From contig JAVBNH010000002.1 in the NCBI GenBank assembly GCA_031551635.1, forward strand, positions 248,001 to 312,000: a stretch of DNA of 64,000 bases, read 5' to 3'. This stretch comes from JAVBNH01 sp031551635. Lineage in GTDB: Bacteria > Bacillota > Clostridia > Oscillospirales > Acutalibacteraceae. Below the pieces are notes generated by a model. That model had not been told where the DNA came from, ran no database searches, and saw only the letters and a list, made by a program, of their open reading frames with translations. The position numbers and the translations under genes are program-made. Positions 28,771 through 37,537 of the stretch are shown piece by piece (the first letter of the stretch is position 1; every line of letters begins with the position of its first letter).

Positions 28771-28799
28771 ATTATATATTTAATATTGATATTTGTAAA
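28771..28799 (-). promoter_or_regulatory. Promoter for the alpha-galactosidase cluster
   Basis: On the minus strand, TTTACA (28799-28794) and TATAAT (28776-28771) are 17 bases apart, about 65 bases upstream of the start codon. I did not find a convincing operator palindrome. Confidence 0.65.
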
Positions 28800-28868
28800 G
28801 AGTGGAATTGACATTTGATTTTTAATTCGACAAATATTTACAATTTAACAAATAAAACGGCAATACTC

Positions 28869-28897
28869 TTGACTTTAAAATGCCATTAATGTAAAAT
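28869..28897 (+). promoter_or_regulatory. Promoter for the two-ATPase operon
   Basis: TTGACT (28869-28874) and TAAAAT (28892-28897) are 17 bases apart, about 40 bases upstream of the ATG at 28937. It diverges from the alpha-galactosidase promoter. Confidence 0.65.
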
Positions 28898-28936
28898 AAA
28901 TAATGACAATAACAAAACGCTGCTTTATGGAGTAAT

Positions 28937-29806
28937 ATGATGGATAATCCTTATTATAAAAAGCTGATAACACATAATTCAAAGGACATCAACGCGGTTG
29001 CGGAGCGTTGGAATATTTTATCTAACAATTTAAAAAAAGGTCGCACCGGGCTTCCTGTTATTCTACCTGACATGCTCTGGTCGGTACGCTCCGGCGCGGG
29101 TAAGACACATCTGCTGGAATTGATTTCCGAATATCTCTTTATACAGGAAAATCTGATGGAATTTGAGGGTGATGTTAAATTTTTCGAATTCCTTGTGGAT
29201 TATACTCCTCACGGGGAAGATTTCACCGAGCTTTGCAGGCTCATTGATGAGATTAACAGCGCTGCTGGCTTCAGGAATGCTTACAAGGGAATCATATCAG
29301 TGGATATTTCTGAGTGGGTCGGTCATATTTATGAAAAAAATTTCCTGACTCTGCTCGAATTCTTATCCGCCGGCAGCGATTCATGGCTGATTATTTTTAC
29401 CGTTCCCGCCGCAAAGGAAAATGAAATTATCGAGCTGGAACGGCTCCTGTCGATGTTTTTCCGGATGGAAAAGGTCACGCTGGAGCTTCCGGCAACCGGT
29501 GAGCTATATAACTTTTTCTTGAATTTACTAGGCGCATACGGCATAAAAGTTTCGAAAGAATCTGAAAAAATTCTGCGGGAATCGATTGATATTTTAAGAG
29601 AAAATGAGTTTTTCGACGGCTATAAAACCGTTAAAATATTCTGCCAGGACATGATTTACCGGCTTTTTACTTCCGGCAATGCCTCAGGTAATGAAATGTC
29701 CGATACTATAAATGCCGATTTAGCAGCCCAGTTCTCAGCTGAAAGCAGCTACATAAAACGTACGCTGCATAAAATACAGTCAAAAAACACTCTGGGTTTT
29801 AAATAA
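28937..29806 (+). CDS. P-loop NTPase-like protein, unknown function
   Basis: 289 cytoplasmic residues. A P-loop ending in SGAGKTH lies at about 49-57, but the usual first glycine of GxxxxGKT is Val50. A possible Walker B strand is GIISVDIS (about 117) and a second is SWLIIFTV (about 150). The helical C-terminal half resembles the lid of AAA-type ATPases. No nuclease, helicase or DNA-binding motif is visible. The start could also be the second ATG at 28940. It precedes a VirD4/TraG-like ATPase by 24 bases, so the two are probably co-transcribed and work together. I cannot place it in a named family. Confidence 0.65.
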   Translation: MMDNPYYKKLITHNSKDINAVAERWNILSNNLKKGRTGLPVILPDMLWSVRSGAGKTHLLELISEYLFIQENLMEFEGDVKFFEFLVDYTPHGEDFTELCRLIDEINSAAGFRNAYKGIISVDISEWVGHIYEKNFLTLLEFLSAGSDSWLIIFTVPAAKENEIIELERLLSMFFRMEKVTLELPATGELYNFFLNLLGAYGIKVSKESEKILRESIDILRENEFFDGYKTVKIFCQDMIYRLFTSGNASGNEMSDTINADLAAQFSAESSYIKRTLHKIQSKNTLGFK

Positions 29807-29830
29807 ATTACATAAGGTCTGGTTATTATT

Positions 29831-31303
29831 ATGTCTGAAGCATATAAATACAGCCGTTATTCCTGCCTCTCGCAGGAGACGAAATGGGCGACAGCGGACG
29901 AAATCAAGCGGGCAGGGCTGAGCATTGATTTGAACGCGGAAAAATACCCCGGCGCGGGTCTGCCGCTCTATTGCGACGCAAAAACCGCGGTCGTTGACAA
30001 CAGCGACAGTCATACGATTATTTTCGGCGCGACAGGCTCGAAAAAGACGAGACTTTTTTGCATGCCGATGCTGAATTTTTTCGCCGGTGCAGGAGAGAGC
30101 TTTGTTGTCAGTGACCCAAAGGGTGAACTGTACGCAAGAACTTCGGGGCTTGCTGAAAAAAACGGCTATAAAATAGTGGTTCTGAATTTTCGCGACATCG
30201 GCAGGGGAGACATGTGGAATCCCCTCGCGCTGCCGTATTCGCTTTATCAATCGGGTAATCAGGAGGCGGCTATATCTCTTTTAAACGATTTTGTCACGGC
30301 TATTGCGGCGCCTTCTTTCGAGAAGAGCAATGACACCTTCTGGCCTGAAATGGCAAGCTCCCTTGCGCTCGCGAACCTTTATCTGCTTATGGATGCGGCG
30401 GCGGAAAATGAATGCCACATAAGCAGCTTTTCCTCGCTTTGCTCCGGCGAAAGCATGACAAAGCTTGAGCAGCTGACTAAACTAATTGACAAAAATTCTA
30501 TCGCGGGGTTGAACTATAGCGGCGTTTTCGTCTCAGCTGAAAACACAAAACGCAGTATTTTTGTCTCACTTTATGCAATGGTCAGGCTTTTTAATACACA
30601 AAAAAACCTCACGGCTATGCTCTCGGGTAATACCTTCGACATACGCCGCTTCGGGAGGGAAAAAACAGCCGTTTATATAATTGTTCCCGATGAGAAATCA
30701 ACCTATCATTTTCTCGTCACGACTTTTATCAAGCAGGTTTACGAAATACTTATCAGTGAGGCTCAGAAGGAGGAGAATTTCAAGCTGCCTGTGAGGGTGA
30801 ATTTTGTGCTGGACGAATTTTGCAATATCCCTCAGATTCCCGATATGCCCTCGATGATTTCAGCCGCGAGAAGCCGGAATATGCGTTATTTTCTTGTTGT
30901 TCAAAGCCTGCATCAGCTTCGAGCTAAATACGGCGAGGAATCAGACACTATTAAAGGAAATTGTGATAACTGGGTTTTCCTGACCTCGAGGGAGCTCTCG
31001 CTGCTAAATGAAATAAGCGAGCTTTGCGGCACCTTGCGCACTGCGAATAATATAGAGAAAAGGCTGATATCTGTCTCGCAGCTGCAAAGATTCAATAAAG
31101 AAAAGGGTGAGGCGCTGATTATGCACGGCAGGCAGTACCCGATTGTGAGCGCTATGCCGGACATTGATGAGTATATGATGTTCAGAGGTATTCCTGCTGC
31201 ACAGATAAATACTTTTGACATACCTGAACCTAAGACCTTTTCATTGTTTGACCTGCTGCTTGGGATTGCGTCAAATGACAAGCCAATTCCGTTCGGCGGA
31301 TAA
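29831..31303 (+). CDS. Soluble VirD4/TraG-like type IV coupling ATPase
   Basis: 490 residues that resemble the ATPase part of TraG/VirD4 coupling proteins: an N-terminal segment around the P-loop, VVSDPKGELYA, NPLALP, a Walker B in NFVLDEFCNIP, and the conserved VVQSLHQLRAKYG sensor strand. The N-terminal membrane helices of normal coupling proteins are missing. The P-loop is GATGSKKT (residues 66-73), with Lys71 in place of the invariant Gly. No relaxase, VirB4, VirB6 or other transfer gene is nearby. It may be a conjugation relic or a re-purposed DNA translocase acting with the P-loop protein encoded just upstream. Confidence 0.8.
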   Translation: MSEAYKYSRYSCLSQETKWATADEIKRAGLSIDLNAEKYPGAGLPLYCDAKTAVVDNSDSHTIIFGATGSKKTRLFCMPMLNFFAGAGESFVVSDPKGELYARTSGLAEKNGYKIVVLNFRDIGRGDMWNPLALPYSLYQSGNQEAAISLLNDFVTAIAAPSFEKSNDTFWPEMASSLALANLYLLMDAAAENECHISSFSSLCSGESMTKLEQLTKLIDKNSIAGLNYSGVFVSAENTKRSIFVSLYAMVRLFNTQKNLTAMLSGNTFDIRRFGREKTAVYIIVPDEKSTYHFLVTTFIKQVYEILISEAQKEENFKLPVRVNFVLDEFCNIPQIPDMPSMISAARSRNMRYFLVVQSLHQLRAKYGEESDTIKGNCDNWVFLTSRELSLLNEISELCGTLRTANNIEKRLISVSQLQRFNKEKGEALIMHGRQYPIVSAMPDIDEYMMFRGIPAAQINTFDIPEPKTFSLFDLLLGIASNDKPIPFGG

Positions 31304-31311
31304 AAAAACTC

Positions 31312-31340
31312 TTGACAAAACAAAACTAATCGTATACAAT
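31312..31340 (+). promoter_or_regulatory. Promoter of the metal-resistance operon
   Basis: TTGACA (31312-31317) and TACAAT (31335-31340) are 17 bases apart, a near-consensus promoter. It starts eight bases after the stop of the VirD4-like gene. Confidence 0.85.
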
Positions 31341-31352
31341 GATAACAACGAT

Positions 31353-31366
31353 TGAACAACCATTCA
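31353..31366 (+). promoter_or_regulatory. ArsR/SmtB-type operator
   Basis: TGAACAACCATTCA is the TGAA-N6-TTCA core typical of SmtB/CzrA/CadC operators, extended to ATTGAA...TTCAAT. It lies just after the -10 box, around the transcription start, where bound repressor would block RNA polymerase. A second palindrome (ATTCAATTGAAT, 31362-31373) overlaps it. Confidence 0.75.
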
Positions 31367-31386
31367 ATTGAATAGAGGTGAAAAAA

Positions 31387-31746
31387 ATGCCTGAGGACAG
31401 ACAGCTTGTCTGCGACTGTGACGTTATTCATAGCGAGGTTGTTGAAAAGGTTCGCGAAATGACGCCTGCGAATGAGGATTTTTATTTTCTCGCGAATTTT
31501 TTTAAAATGTTTTCGGATTCGACAAGGGTCAGGGTGCTCTGGGCGCTTAATTGCAGCGAGATGTGCGTCTGCGACCTTGCGGTGCTCTTGAATATGACTA
31601 AGTCCGCGATTTCTCATCAGCTGAAGTCACTGCGGCTCGCGAAGTTGGTGAAGTATAATAAAATCGGTAAGGTGGTTTATTATTCGCTGGCTGACGACCA
31701 TATCAAGGATATTTTTGAAAAAGGCTTCGAGCATATCAATGAGTAA
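31387..31746 (+). CDS. ArsR/SmtB-family metal-sensing repressor (CadC-like)
   Basis: 119 residues from the ATG at 31387 (AGAGGTG six bases upstream; a GTG at 31378 is less likely). A winged-helix domain spans about 35-105, with the metal-sensing CVC pair at Cys60/Cys62 in the CVCDLA helix and extra N-terminal cysteines at 9 and 11 (VCDCD). This is the pattern of Cd/Pb/Zn sensors of the CadC group. In the absence of metal it should bind the operator just upstream and repress itself and the P-type ATPase that follows. Confidence 0.9.
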   Translation: MPEDRQLVCDCDVIHSEVVEKVREMTPANEDFYFLANFFKMFSDSTRVRVLWALNCSEMCVCDLAVLLNMTKSAISHQLKSLRLAKLVKYNKIGKVVYYSLADDHIKDIFEKGFEHINE

Positions 31747-31859
31747 TTGTATCGTTCGGCTGTGGCAGGCATAAATTGATATATTGGTATATGCGTTTCG
31801 TCTTTTTTACTTTAACAGTTGAATATGTGAGCAACTATTGTATTGTGGGAGGTTTTAAT

Positions 31860-33983
31860 TTGAATAGGGAATTTATTTTAGAGGGTCTTGATTGTCCGAA
31901 CTGTGCGGCGAAAATTGAAAAAGCAGTAGGTGCGATTGATTTTGTATCGTCAGCTTCATATAATTTTGTGAAATCCACGCTGAAGCTTGAGTTTGAAGAA
32001 GCTCACGAGCCGCATTTATTTGCGCGGCTTGATGAAATCGTCCATAAGCTTGAGCCGCATGTGTCGGTTATTGAAAAGGTTGAATCCATAACTAATGAAA
32101 ATAGTAACAATAGACACAAAAAGAAAAATGTAAACGGCAAGCGTGAAATATGCATGCTTATAATTGGAGCCGCCGCTCTTGCTTGCGCCCTTGCGCTCAA
32201 TCGCTTTCAAGGGCTTAATGAGTATCTCAAGCTTGCCGCGTTTATTATCACTTATCTTATTCTCGGTGCTCAGGTGCTTATTCGGGCGGCTCGTAATATT
32301 CTTCACGGCGATATATTTGACGAGAATTTTTTGATGTGCATCGCGACTTTGGGTGCATTTGCGACCGGAAATTACTCGGAAGCCTGTGCTGTCATGCTCT
32401 TTTATCAGATTGGCGAGTTTTTTCAGGAGCTCGCGGTACGCCGTTCCAAAAAATCCATTGCCGATTTGATGGATATCCGCCCGGATTTCGCGAATCTTGA
32501 GCATGAGGGTGAAATTAAAAAGGTAAGTCCCGAAACCGTAAAAGTCGGTGATATTATCCTCGTCAGACCCGGAGAAAAAATACCTCTTGACGGACTTATT
32601 ATTGAAGGCGAAACAATGCTAGATACTAAGGCACTGACCGGCGAATCCGTACCGCGTGAAGCCATACCGGGCGACAGTGTTCTCTCGGGCTGTATTAATC
32701 AAAACGGATTACTGCGCATTAAGGTGAGCAAAACCTTTGGCGAGTCAACTGTCGCGAAAATCATTGACATGGTTGAGAACGCGAGCAGCAAAAAAGCCGC
32801 GACTGAGAGCTTTATCACGAAATTCTCGAAAATTTATACTCCTGTTGTCGTCGCTCTTGCATCAATGCTTGCGATAATTCCGCCTTTGCTATTCGGCGGC
32901 GGATGGTCTCAGTGGATAAACAGAGGTCTCATTTTTCTGGTAATTTCCTGCCCCTGCGCACTGGTTGTTTCGATTCCGCTCGGCTTTTTCGGCGGTATCG
33001 GCGGCGCGTCGAGAAAAGGCGTGCTCATTAAAGGCGGAAACTATCTTGAGGCATTGAACCATCTGGAAGTAGTGGTTTTCGATAAGACAGGAACCTTGAC
33101 GAAGGGCGTTTTTGAGGTGAACAAAATAATTCCAGCGAATGGTTACAGCGAAGAAGAACTTCTGAAGCTCGCGGCGCAAGCAGAAGCATTTTCGAACCAC
33201 CCGATTGCGCTTTCGATTCTGAAAGCATACAAAAATGAGCCGGAGAGGGATAAAATAACGGATTTTAAAGAAATATCCGGACAGGGAACCGAAGCCGCCT
33301 ATGACGGAAAAAGACTGATTGTTGGCAACGCTTTACTGATGAAAGCCAGAAATATTCAATTTACTCAATCCGGTGAAGTCGGGACGAGGGTATATGCGGC
33401 AATAGACGGCGTATATGCTGGCTGCATAATTATATCAGACATGCTTAAGCCGGATAGCCGGGAAGCAATAGCCGCTCTGAAGGCAAAGGACATAAAAAAG
33501 ACAGTCATGCTGACTGGTGACAACAGGGAAATCGCCGAGGCAATCGCGGCAGAGGTCGGGGTTGACGAGGTGTATAGTGAGCTCTTGCCTGACGGTAAAG
33601 TCGAAATGCTGGAAATGCTCTATTCTCAAAAATCATCGAAGGGCAAGCTTGCCTTCATCGGTGACGGTATAAACGACGCACCTGTTCTTGCACGCTCGGA
33701 TATCGGCATTGCAATGGGTGCGCTGGGCTCAGACGCGGCTATTGAAGCAGCGGACATAGTGCTCATGACAGACGAGCCCTCAAAGCTGATTAAAGCTCTG
33801 GAGGTCGCAGCTTTCACAAAACGTGTCGTCTGGCAAAATATAATTTTTGCGCTAGGAATAAAATGCTTTTTCCTGATTCTCGGGGCCTTCGGAATCGCAA
33901 ATATGTGGGAAGCCGTTTTTGCCGATGTGGGCGTAGCATTGCTGGCAATCTTAAACGCCATGAGAGTTATTCGGAAGAAATAG
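31860..33983 (+). CDS. cadA: Heavy-metal P1B-type ATPase (Cd/Zn/Pb efflux)
   Basis: 707 residues from a TTG at 31860, chosen because GGGAGG lies seven bases upstream; the open frame extends further up without a ribosome site. An N-terminal metal-binding domain has GLDCPNCA. The core has the actuator loop (LTGESVP), the CPC metal-translocation motif at about 363-365 (SCPCALVVS), the phosphorylated Asp408 (DKTGTLT), an HP motif (SNHPIAL), and the hinge GDGINDAPVLA. The CPC type with a CadC-like regulator in front indicates export of Cd, Zn or Pb rather than copper. It is co-transcribed with the regulator. Confidence 0.92.
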   Translation: MNREFILEGLDCPNCAAKIEKAVGAIDFVSSASYNFVKSTLKLEFEEAHEPHLFARLDEIVHKLEPHVSVIEKVESITNENSNNRHKKKNVNGKREICMLIIGAAALACALALNRFQGLNEYLKLAAFIITYLILGAQVLIRAARNILHGDIFDENFLMCIATLGAFATGNYSEACAVMLFYQIGEFFQELAVRRSKKSIADLMDIRPDFANLEHEGEIKKVSPETVKVGDIILVRPGEKIPLDGLIIEGETMLDTKALTGESVPREAIPGDSVLSGCINQNGLLRIKVSKTFGESTVAKIIDMVENASSKKAATESFITKFSKIYTPVVVALASMLAIIPPLLFGGGWSQWINRGLIFLVISCPCALVVSIPLGFFGGIGGASRKGVLIKGGNYLEALNHLEVVVFDKTGTLTKGVFEVNKIIPANGYSEEELLKLAAQAEAFSNHPIALSILKAYKNEPERDKITDFKEISGQGTEAAYDGKRLIVGNALLMKARNIQFTQSGEVGTRVYAAIDGVYAGCIIISDMLKPDSREAIAALKAKDIKKTVMLTGDNREIAEAIAAEVGVDEVYSELLPDGKVEMLEMLYSQKSSKGKLAFIGDGINDAPVLARSDIGIAMGALGSDAAIEAADIVLMTDEPSKLIKALEVAAFTKRVVWQNIIFALGIKCFFLILGAFGIANMWEAVFADVGVALLAILNAMRVIRKK

Positions 33984-33985
33984 TC

Positions 33986-34014
33986 TTGATTACTGTTGTT
34001 GAATTGATTATAAT
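33986..34014 (+). promoter_or_regulatory. Promoter of the AlbA-like regulator gene
   Basis: TTGATT (33986-33991) and TATAAT (34009-34014) are 17 bases apart, beginning two bases after the ATPase stop codon. The gene at 34046 is therefore probably transcribed separately. Confidence 0.7.
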
Positions 34015-34045
34015 AACAATATGATATTTGAAAGGGGATAGCTTA

Positions 34046-35434
34046 ATGGTGTATTTGTCAGATGAAAGAAATCGAATTGAATACAAAGAAATTTTGACTG
34101 ATAATATAGAACGAGAGGTCGTTGCCTTTCTTAATTATGCAGAGGGTGGAGAAATTTATATCGGTATAGATGACCGTAAAAATATCGTGGGCGTTGAAAA
34201 TATTGACCTAATCCAGCGACAAATTGCTGATAAAATAAAAAACAATATACTCCCATCCACAATGGGTCTTTTTGATGTCGTTGTTGAAAAAATAAACGGT
34301 GTTCAGGTTATCAGAGTTATTGTTCCAAGCGGGATGGAAAAACCTTATTATTTAAAGAATAAAGGTATGTCCCCGGCAGGTTGCTTTATTCGTGTAGGCA
34401 GTTCCGTTCAACCAATGACGACAGCTCAGATTGACTTGTTGTATGCGAAACGAATTCCTGTAAAACTTGGCAATATGCCTTCACCAAGACAAAGGTTGAC
34501 TTTTCAACAGCTTGAAATATATTATGCGGAAAAAAAGATGAAATTGAACGACGAGTTTCTTTCATCCCTTGATTTGATTGATGAAAACGGATGTTATAAT
34601 TATGCGGCATATCTTTTGGCAGATGAAAACGGTGTTTCTGTTAAGGTGGCAAAATATGCCGGAACAACGAAGGTTGATTTGATTGAAAACGAAGAATACG
34701 GGTATCGCTGTTTGATTACTGCAACAAACCGAGTGCTTGATAAATTACGTGTTGAGAACAAAACATTTGCTAAAATAACAACGAAAACTAGGCTTGAGAG
34801 ACAAATGATTGATGAAACTGCACTCAGAGAAGCATTTATCAACGCTGTTGTTCACAATGATTATAGCCGCGAAACCCCACCGGTTGTTGAGATATTTTCG
34901 GATCGTCTCACGATTACCTCATATGGTGGTCTGCCTCAGGGACTAAGCCGTGAAAATTTTTTTCGCTGTCGCTCTATGCCGCGAAACAGGGAATTGATGC
35001 GTGTTTTTAAAGATGTCGGACTTGTGGAGCATCTCGGCTCCGGAATGGGCCGTATCTTGCAGATTTATGACAGATCAGTTTTTAATTTTGAGGATGATTT
35101 CTTAATTGTTACTTTTCCTTTTACTGAAGGTTTTGCTTTGCCAGATGACGCAATTGATGACGACGATGGCACCATAAATTACGAAAGTGACACTATAAAT
35201 GATGAAGGTGACACTATAAATGATGAAAGTGACACTATAAAATCTAAGGCGACAAGTCAAAACGTTTTAATGGCAATAGAGAATGATTCGGAAATAACTA
35301 TCGAAGAGCTGATGAAAATGTTTTCAAAAAGCCGCCGCACAATTACAAGAGAAATTAAAAAACTGAAAGATGACGGTGTTATTACTCGAATTGGATCCAA
35401 TAAAACAGGATATTGGGAAATTTCAAAATTATAA
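34046..35434 (+). CDS. AlbA/Schlafen-like DNA-binding and ATPase-like regulator
   Basis: 462 residues from the ATG at 34046 (AAAGGGGA upstream). Residues about 5-115 are an AlbA_2/Schlafen-AlbA-2 domain (RIEYKE... GGEIYIGIDD). A GHKL ATPase-like domain follows (ALREAFINAVVHNDYS, then HLGSGMGRI). The C-terminal 60 residues are a winged helix (RTITREIKKLKDDGVITRIG). Between them is an acidic linker with three tandem copies of a seven-residue unit (SDTINDE, GDTINDE, SDTIKSK) encoded by a 21-base repeat near 35180-35240. Such proteins are common putative transcription regulators, sometimes in defence or mobile contexts. Confidence 0.85.
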   Translation: MVYLSDERNRIEYKEILTDNIEREVVAFLNYAEGGEIYIGIDDRKNIVGVENIDLIQRQIADKIKNNILPSTMGLFDVVVEKINGVQVIRVIVPSGMEKPYYLKNKGMSPAGCFIRVGSSVQPMTTAQIDLLYAKRIPVKLGNMPSPRQRLTFQQLEIYYAEKKMKLNDEFLSSLDLIDENGCYNYAAYLLADENGVSVKVAKYAGTTKVDLIENEEYGYRCLITATNRVLDKLRVENKTFAKITTKTRLERQMIDETALREAFINAVVHNDYSRETPPVVEIFSDRLTITSYGGLPQGLSRENFFRCRSMPRNRELMRVFKDVGLVEHLGSGMGRILQIYDRSVFNFEDDFLIVTFPFTEGFALPDDAIDDDDGTINYESDTINDEGDTINDESDTIKSKATSQNVLMAIENDSEITIEELMKMFSKSRRTITREIKKLKDDGVITRIGSNKTGYWEISKL

Positions 35435-35488
35435 GTTCAATATCACAGTAAAGCAAACGGCTAAATGATTCCTTTTCGCACATTACAC

Positions 35489-35519
35489 AGCTCCCCCCTC
35501 TTATTCAGAGGGGGGAGCT
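35489..35519. terminator. Bidirectional terminator hairpin
   Basis: Perfect 13-bp stem (AGCTCCCCCCTCT / AGAGGGGGGAGCT) around TATTC. It lies between two convergent genes, the AlbA-like gene and the metallophosphoesterase. Confidence 0.85.
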
Positions 35520-35535
35520 TCTGATTTAGTGATTT

Positions 35536-36498
35536 TTAATCTATAGCTATATCGTACTCAAAGCCTTCGACCCATTCGCCGTTCGCGAAATCTCGTGCCC
35601 TCAGCACAACCGAATCGGGGTAGACCTCAACGACCATACCGTTCCCGGGCGCGGCGCTCTTACCGAAGGAGGGGAGGGAGAAGAGGTGGATGCCTTCGGC
35701 TGTCTCCTGATAGGTAAGTCCTTCCTGCCAGTCAAAATGTCTGTGACCGGAGAGATAGAAAAGATTTTCATAGCGGCTGATAATTGAGTACAGTTCAGCG
35801 CTCTGTTCTCCAACACAGTCATCAATGTGATAGGAGTCATGCGTACCCTCTAGCGGCTGATGATTGAAAATGAAGATGGGGTGGTCGTTTGCCTTAGCGT
35901 CGTCAAGCACACCTTCAAGCCATGAAAGCTGTTCAGGCGAGAGGTATTCGTGATGAGCCACAATCTCCTCAGTGCCGAGAACAATAAAAGTGCAGCCGTC
36001 AATAACTTTTGAATAATATGCCTTCTCCAGCTTCTCGCCGGTATAGTTGTTGTAATAGGTTGTAAAATTCTTAATGACACCGCTGTAAACTGCGTCATGA
36101 TTCCACCCGAAGGTCTCGTGGTTGCCCATTGCCATCATAAAATTCGGTGTGCGGTTGAATGCTCTGAGGTAACCGTTGAGCGCCATATACTCAAATAATT
36201 GACCGTTTTCGGTGTTGTCGCCAAGCAAAACAAGTGTTGAAACAAGGTTTTTGCTCGTTTTCAAGTCAATCAGACCCTTACGCAGAACCTCAAAACGGAT
36301 TACGCCTTCATCAGCCGGATTAATTTCAAGGTGGGTATCCGCAAAAACAGCGAATTCGGTTTTAATGTTTGCTTCGTCCCTTGGCGAAAAATTGTCGGAC
36401 GGCGAAAGTCCGATGCCTGTGAAAATCATTAATGCCGAGGTGAAAAAAGCAAAAAGCTCAGTAAAAACAGCCTTAACAGAAACTTCAAAAGGAAACAT
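35536..36498 (-). CDS. Calcineurin-like metallophosphoesterase, exported or membrane-bound
   Basis: 320 residues. The first 30 are hydrophobic (VFTELFAFFTSALMIFTGIG), a signal peptide or anchor. The metallophosphoesterase motifs follow in order: FADTHLE (DxH), LLGDN (GDx), MGNHE (GNHE), FNHQPLEG and SGHRHFDW (GHxH). It would hydrolyse a phosphate ester outside the membrane using two metal ions; the substrate is unknown. GGAGG precedes the ATG. Confidence 0.85.
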   Translation of the reverse strand: MFPFEVSVKAVFTELFAFFTSALMIFTGIGLSPSDNFSPRDEANIKTEFAVFADTHLEINPADEGVIRFEVLRKGLIDLKTSKNLVSTLVLLGDNTENGQLFEYMALNGYLRAFNRTPNFMMAMGNHETFGWNHDAVYSGVIKNFTTYYNNYTGEKLEKAYYSKVIDGCTFIVLGTEEIVAHHEYLSPEQLSWLEGVLDDAKANDHPIFIFNHQPLEGTHDSYHIDDCVGEQSAELYSIISRYENLFYLSGHRHFDWQEGLTYQETAEGIHLFSLPSFGKSAAPGNGMVVEVYPDSVVLRARDFANGEWVEGFEYDIAID

Positions 36499-36590
36499 AA
36501 TTTACCTCCATAGCTTTTTCTTTAATAATATATGTTATTACATCTTTTGTCAAGTATAAGAAGAATGGAAGGTTAAGTATTTTAAAATCA

Positions 36591-36619
36591 TTGATTTTAC
36601 CTTTGGATTTTGTTATACT
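36591..36619 (+). promoter_or_regulatory. Promoter of the PhzF-family gene
   Basis: TTGATT (36591-36596) and TATACT (36614-36619) are 17 bases apart. The transcript would start near 36626, leaving a 25-base leader. Confidence 0.75.
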
Positions 36620-36651
36620 TTTATTACAATAAGCGGAAATGGGGCTCTTTC

Positions 36652-37428
36652 ATGAATTATTATATTGTCGATGCCTTTACAGACGAAGTTTTTAAAGGAA
36701 ATCAAGCGGGTGTTTGCCTGCTTGAGCATTGGCTTGATGACGCAGTTATGCAAAATATTGCAATGGAGAATAATCTTGCAGAGACTGCTTTTCTTGTTGA
36801 ATGTGAAAACGGATATGAACTGCGTTGGTTTACACCGGAGCTGGAGATTGATTTATGCGGTCATGCGACACTTGCAAGCGCGTTTGTGCTTATGAATATT
36901 ATTAATAGGGAACAATGCAAAATAGATTTTTACACTAAAAGCGGGAAATTGACAGTTGTTAAAAAAGAAAATTTATTTGAAATGGATTTCCCTTCGAGAA
37001 AACCTGTTCCCACAGATGTACTCCCAATTATGGAGGAAGCAATAAACTTGAAAGTTCTGGAAGCGCATAAAGCAAGGGACTTGCTGCTTATTGTGGAATC
37101 AGAGGAGCAGGTACAAGCTATGCAGCCGAATATGGAGATGCTGAAAAAAATTCCGGATTGCTTCGCTGTAATAGTCAGCGCTAGAGGTAAAACGGTGGAT
37201 TTCGTCTCAAGATTCTTTGCGCCTAATGCGGGAATTCCGGAGGATCCGGTCACCGGTTCATCGCACTCGACATTGATACCCTTTTGGGCAGAAAGGCTCT
37301 GTAAGGACGAGATGACGGCTTTGCAGCTTTCAAAGCGCGGAGGAAAGCTTTTTTGTGTCAATTCCGGTGAACGGGTGAAAATATCAGGTTATGCGGCGCT
37401 GTATCTCAAGGGTGAAATACTATATTAA
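36652..37428 (+). CDS. PhzF-family isomerase
   Basis: 258 residues from the ATG at 36652; an upstream in-frame start would lie inside the promoter. The ribosome site is weak (GGGGCTC). Motifs of the PhzF/DapF-like fold are clear: FKGNQAGVCLL, NLAETAFLV with the catalytic Glu, LCGHATLA, and EDPVTGSSHSTL. Family members isomerise small acids; most bacterial ones have no known substrate. The gene stands alone behind its own promoter. Confidence 0.88.
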   Translation: MNYYIVDAFTDEVFKGNQAGVCLLEHWLDDAVMQNIAMENNLAETAFLVECENGYELRWFTPELEIDLCGHATLASAFVLMNIINREQCKIDFYTKSGKLTVVKKENLFEMDFPSRKPVPTDVLPIMEEAINLKVLEAHKARDLLLIVESEEQVQAMQPNMEMLKKIPDCFAVIVSARGKTVDFVSRFFAPNAGIPEDPVTGSSHSTLIPFWAERLCKDEMTALQLSKRGGKLFCVNSGERVKISGYAALYLKGEILY

Positions 37429-37450
37429 CAAAAATTATAACAAAATAACA

Positions 37451-37479
37451 TTGAATTTTACTGAGAATCGGCATATAAT
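37451..37479 (+). promoter_or_regulatory. Promoter of the UDP-sugar pyrophosphorylase gene
   Basis: TTGAAT (37451-37456) and TATAAT (37474-37479) are 17 bases apart, about 55 bases before the start codon. Confidence 0.75.
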
Positions 37480-37537
37480 TTATTCATAGCAATAGAAAAT
37501 CAACACTGGATTATATTAATAAAAGGTATGTGATTTT

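Noticed and set aside
28937..31303. Integrative conjugative element
   Set aside because: Only one VirD4-like ATPase is present. There is no relaxase, VirB4, integrase, att repeat or other transfer gene on either side.
30913..31617. Leftward 234-residue open frame across the VirD4-like and ArsR genes
   Set aside because: It overlaps two clear genes and the metal promoter on the other strand. The translation has no family features.
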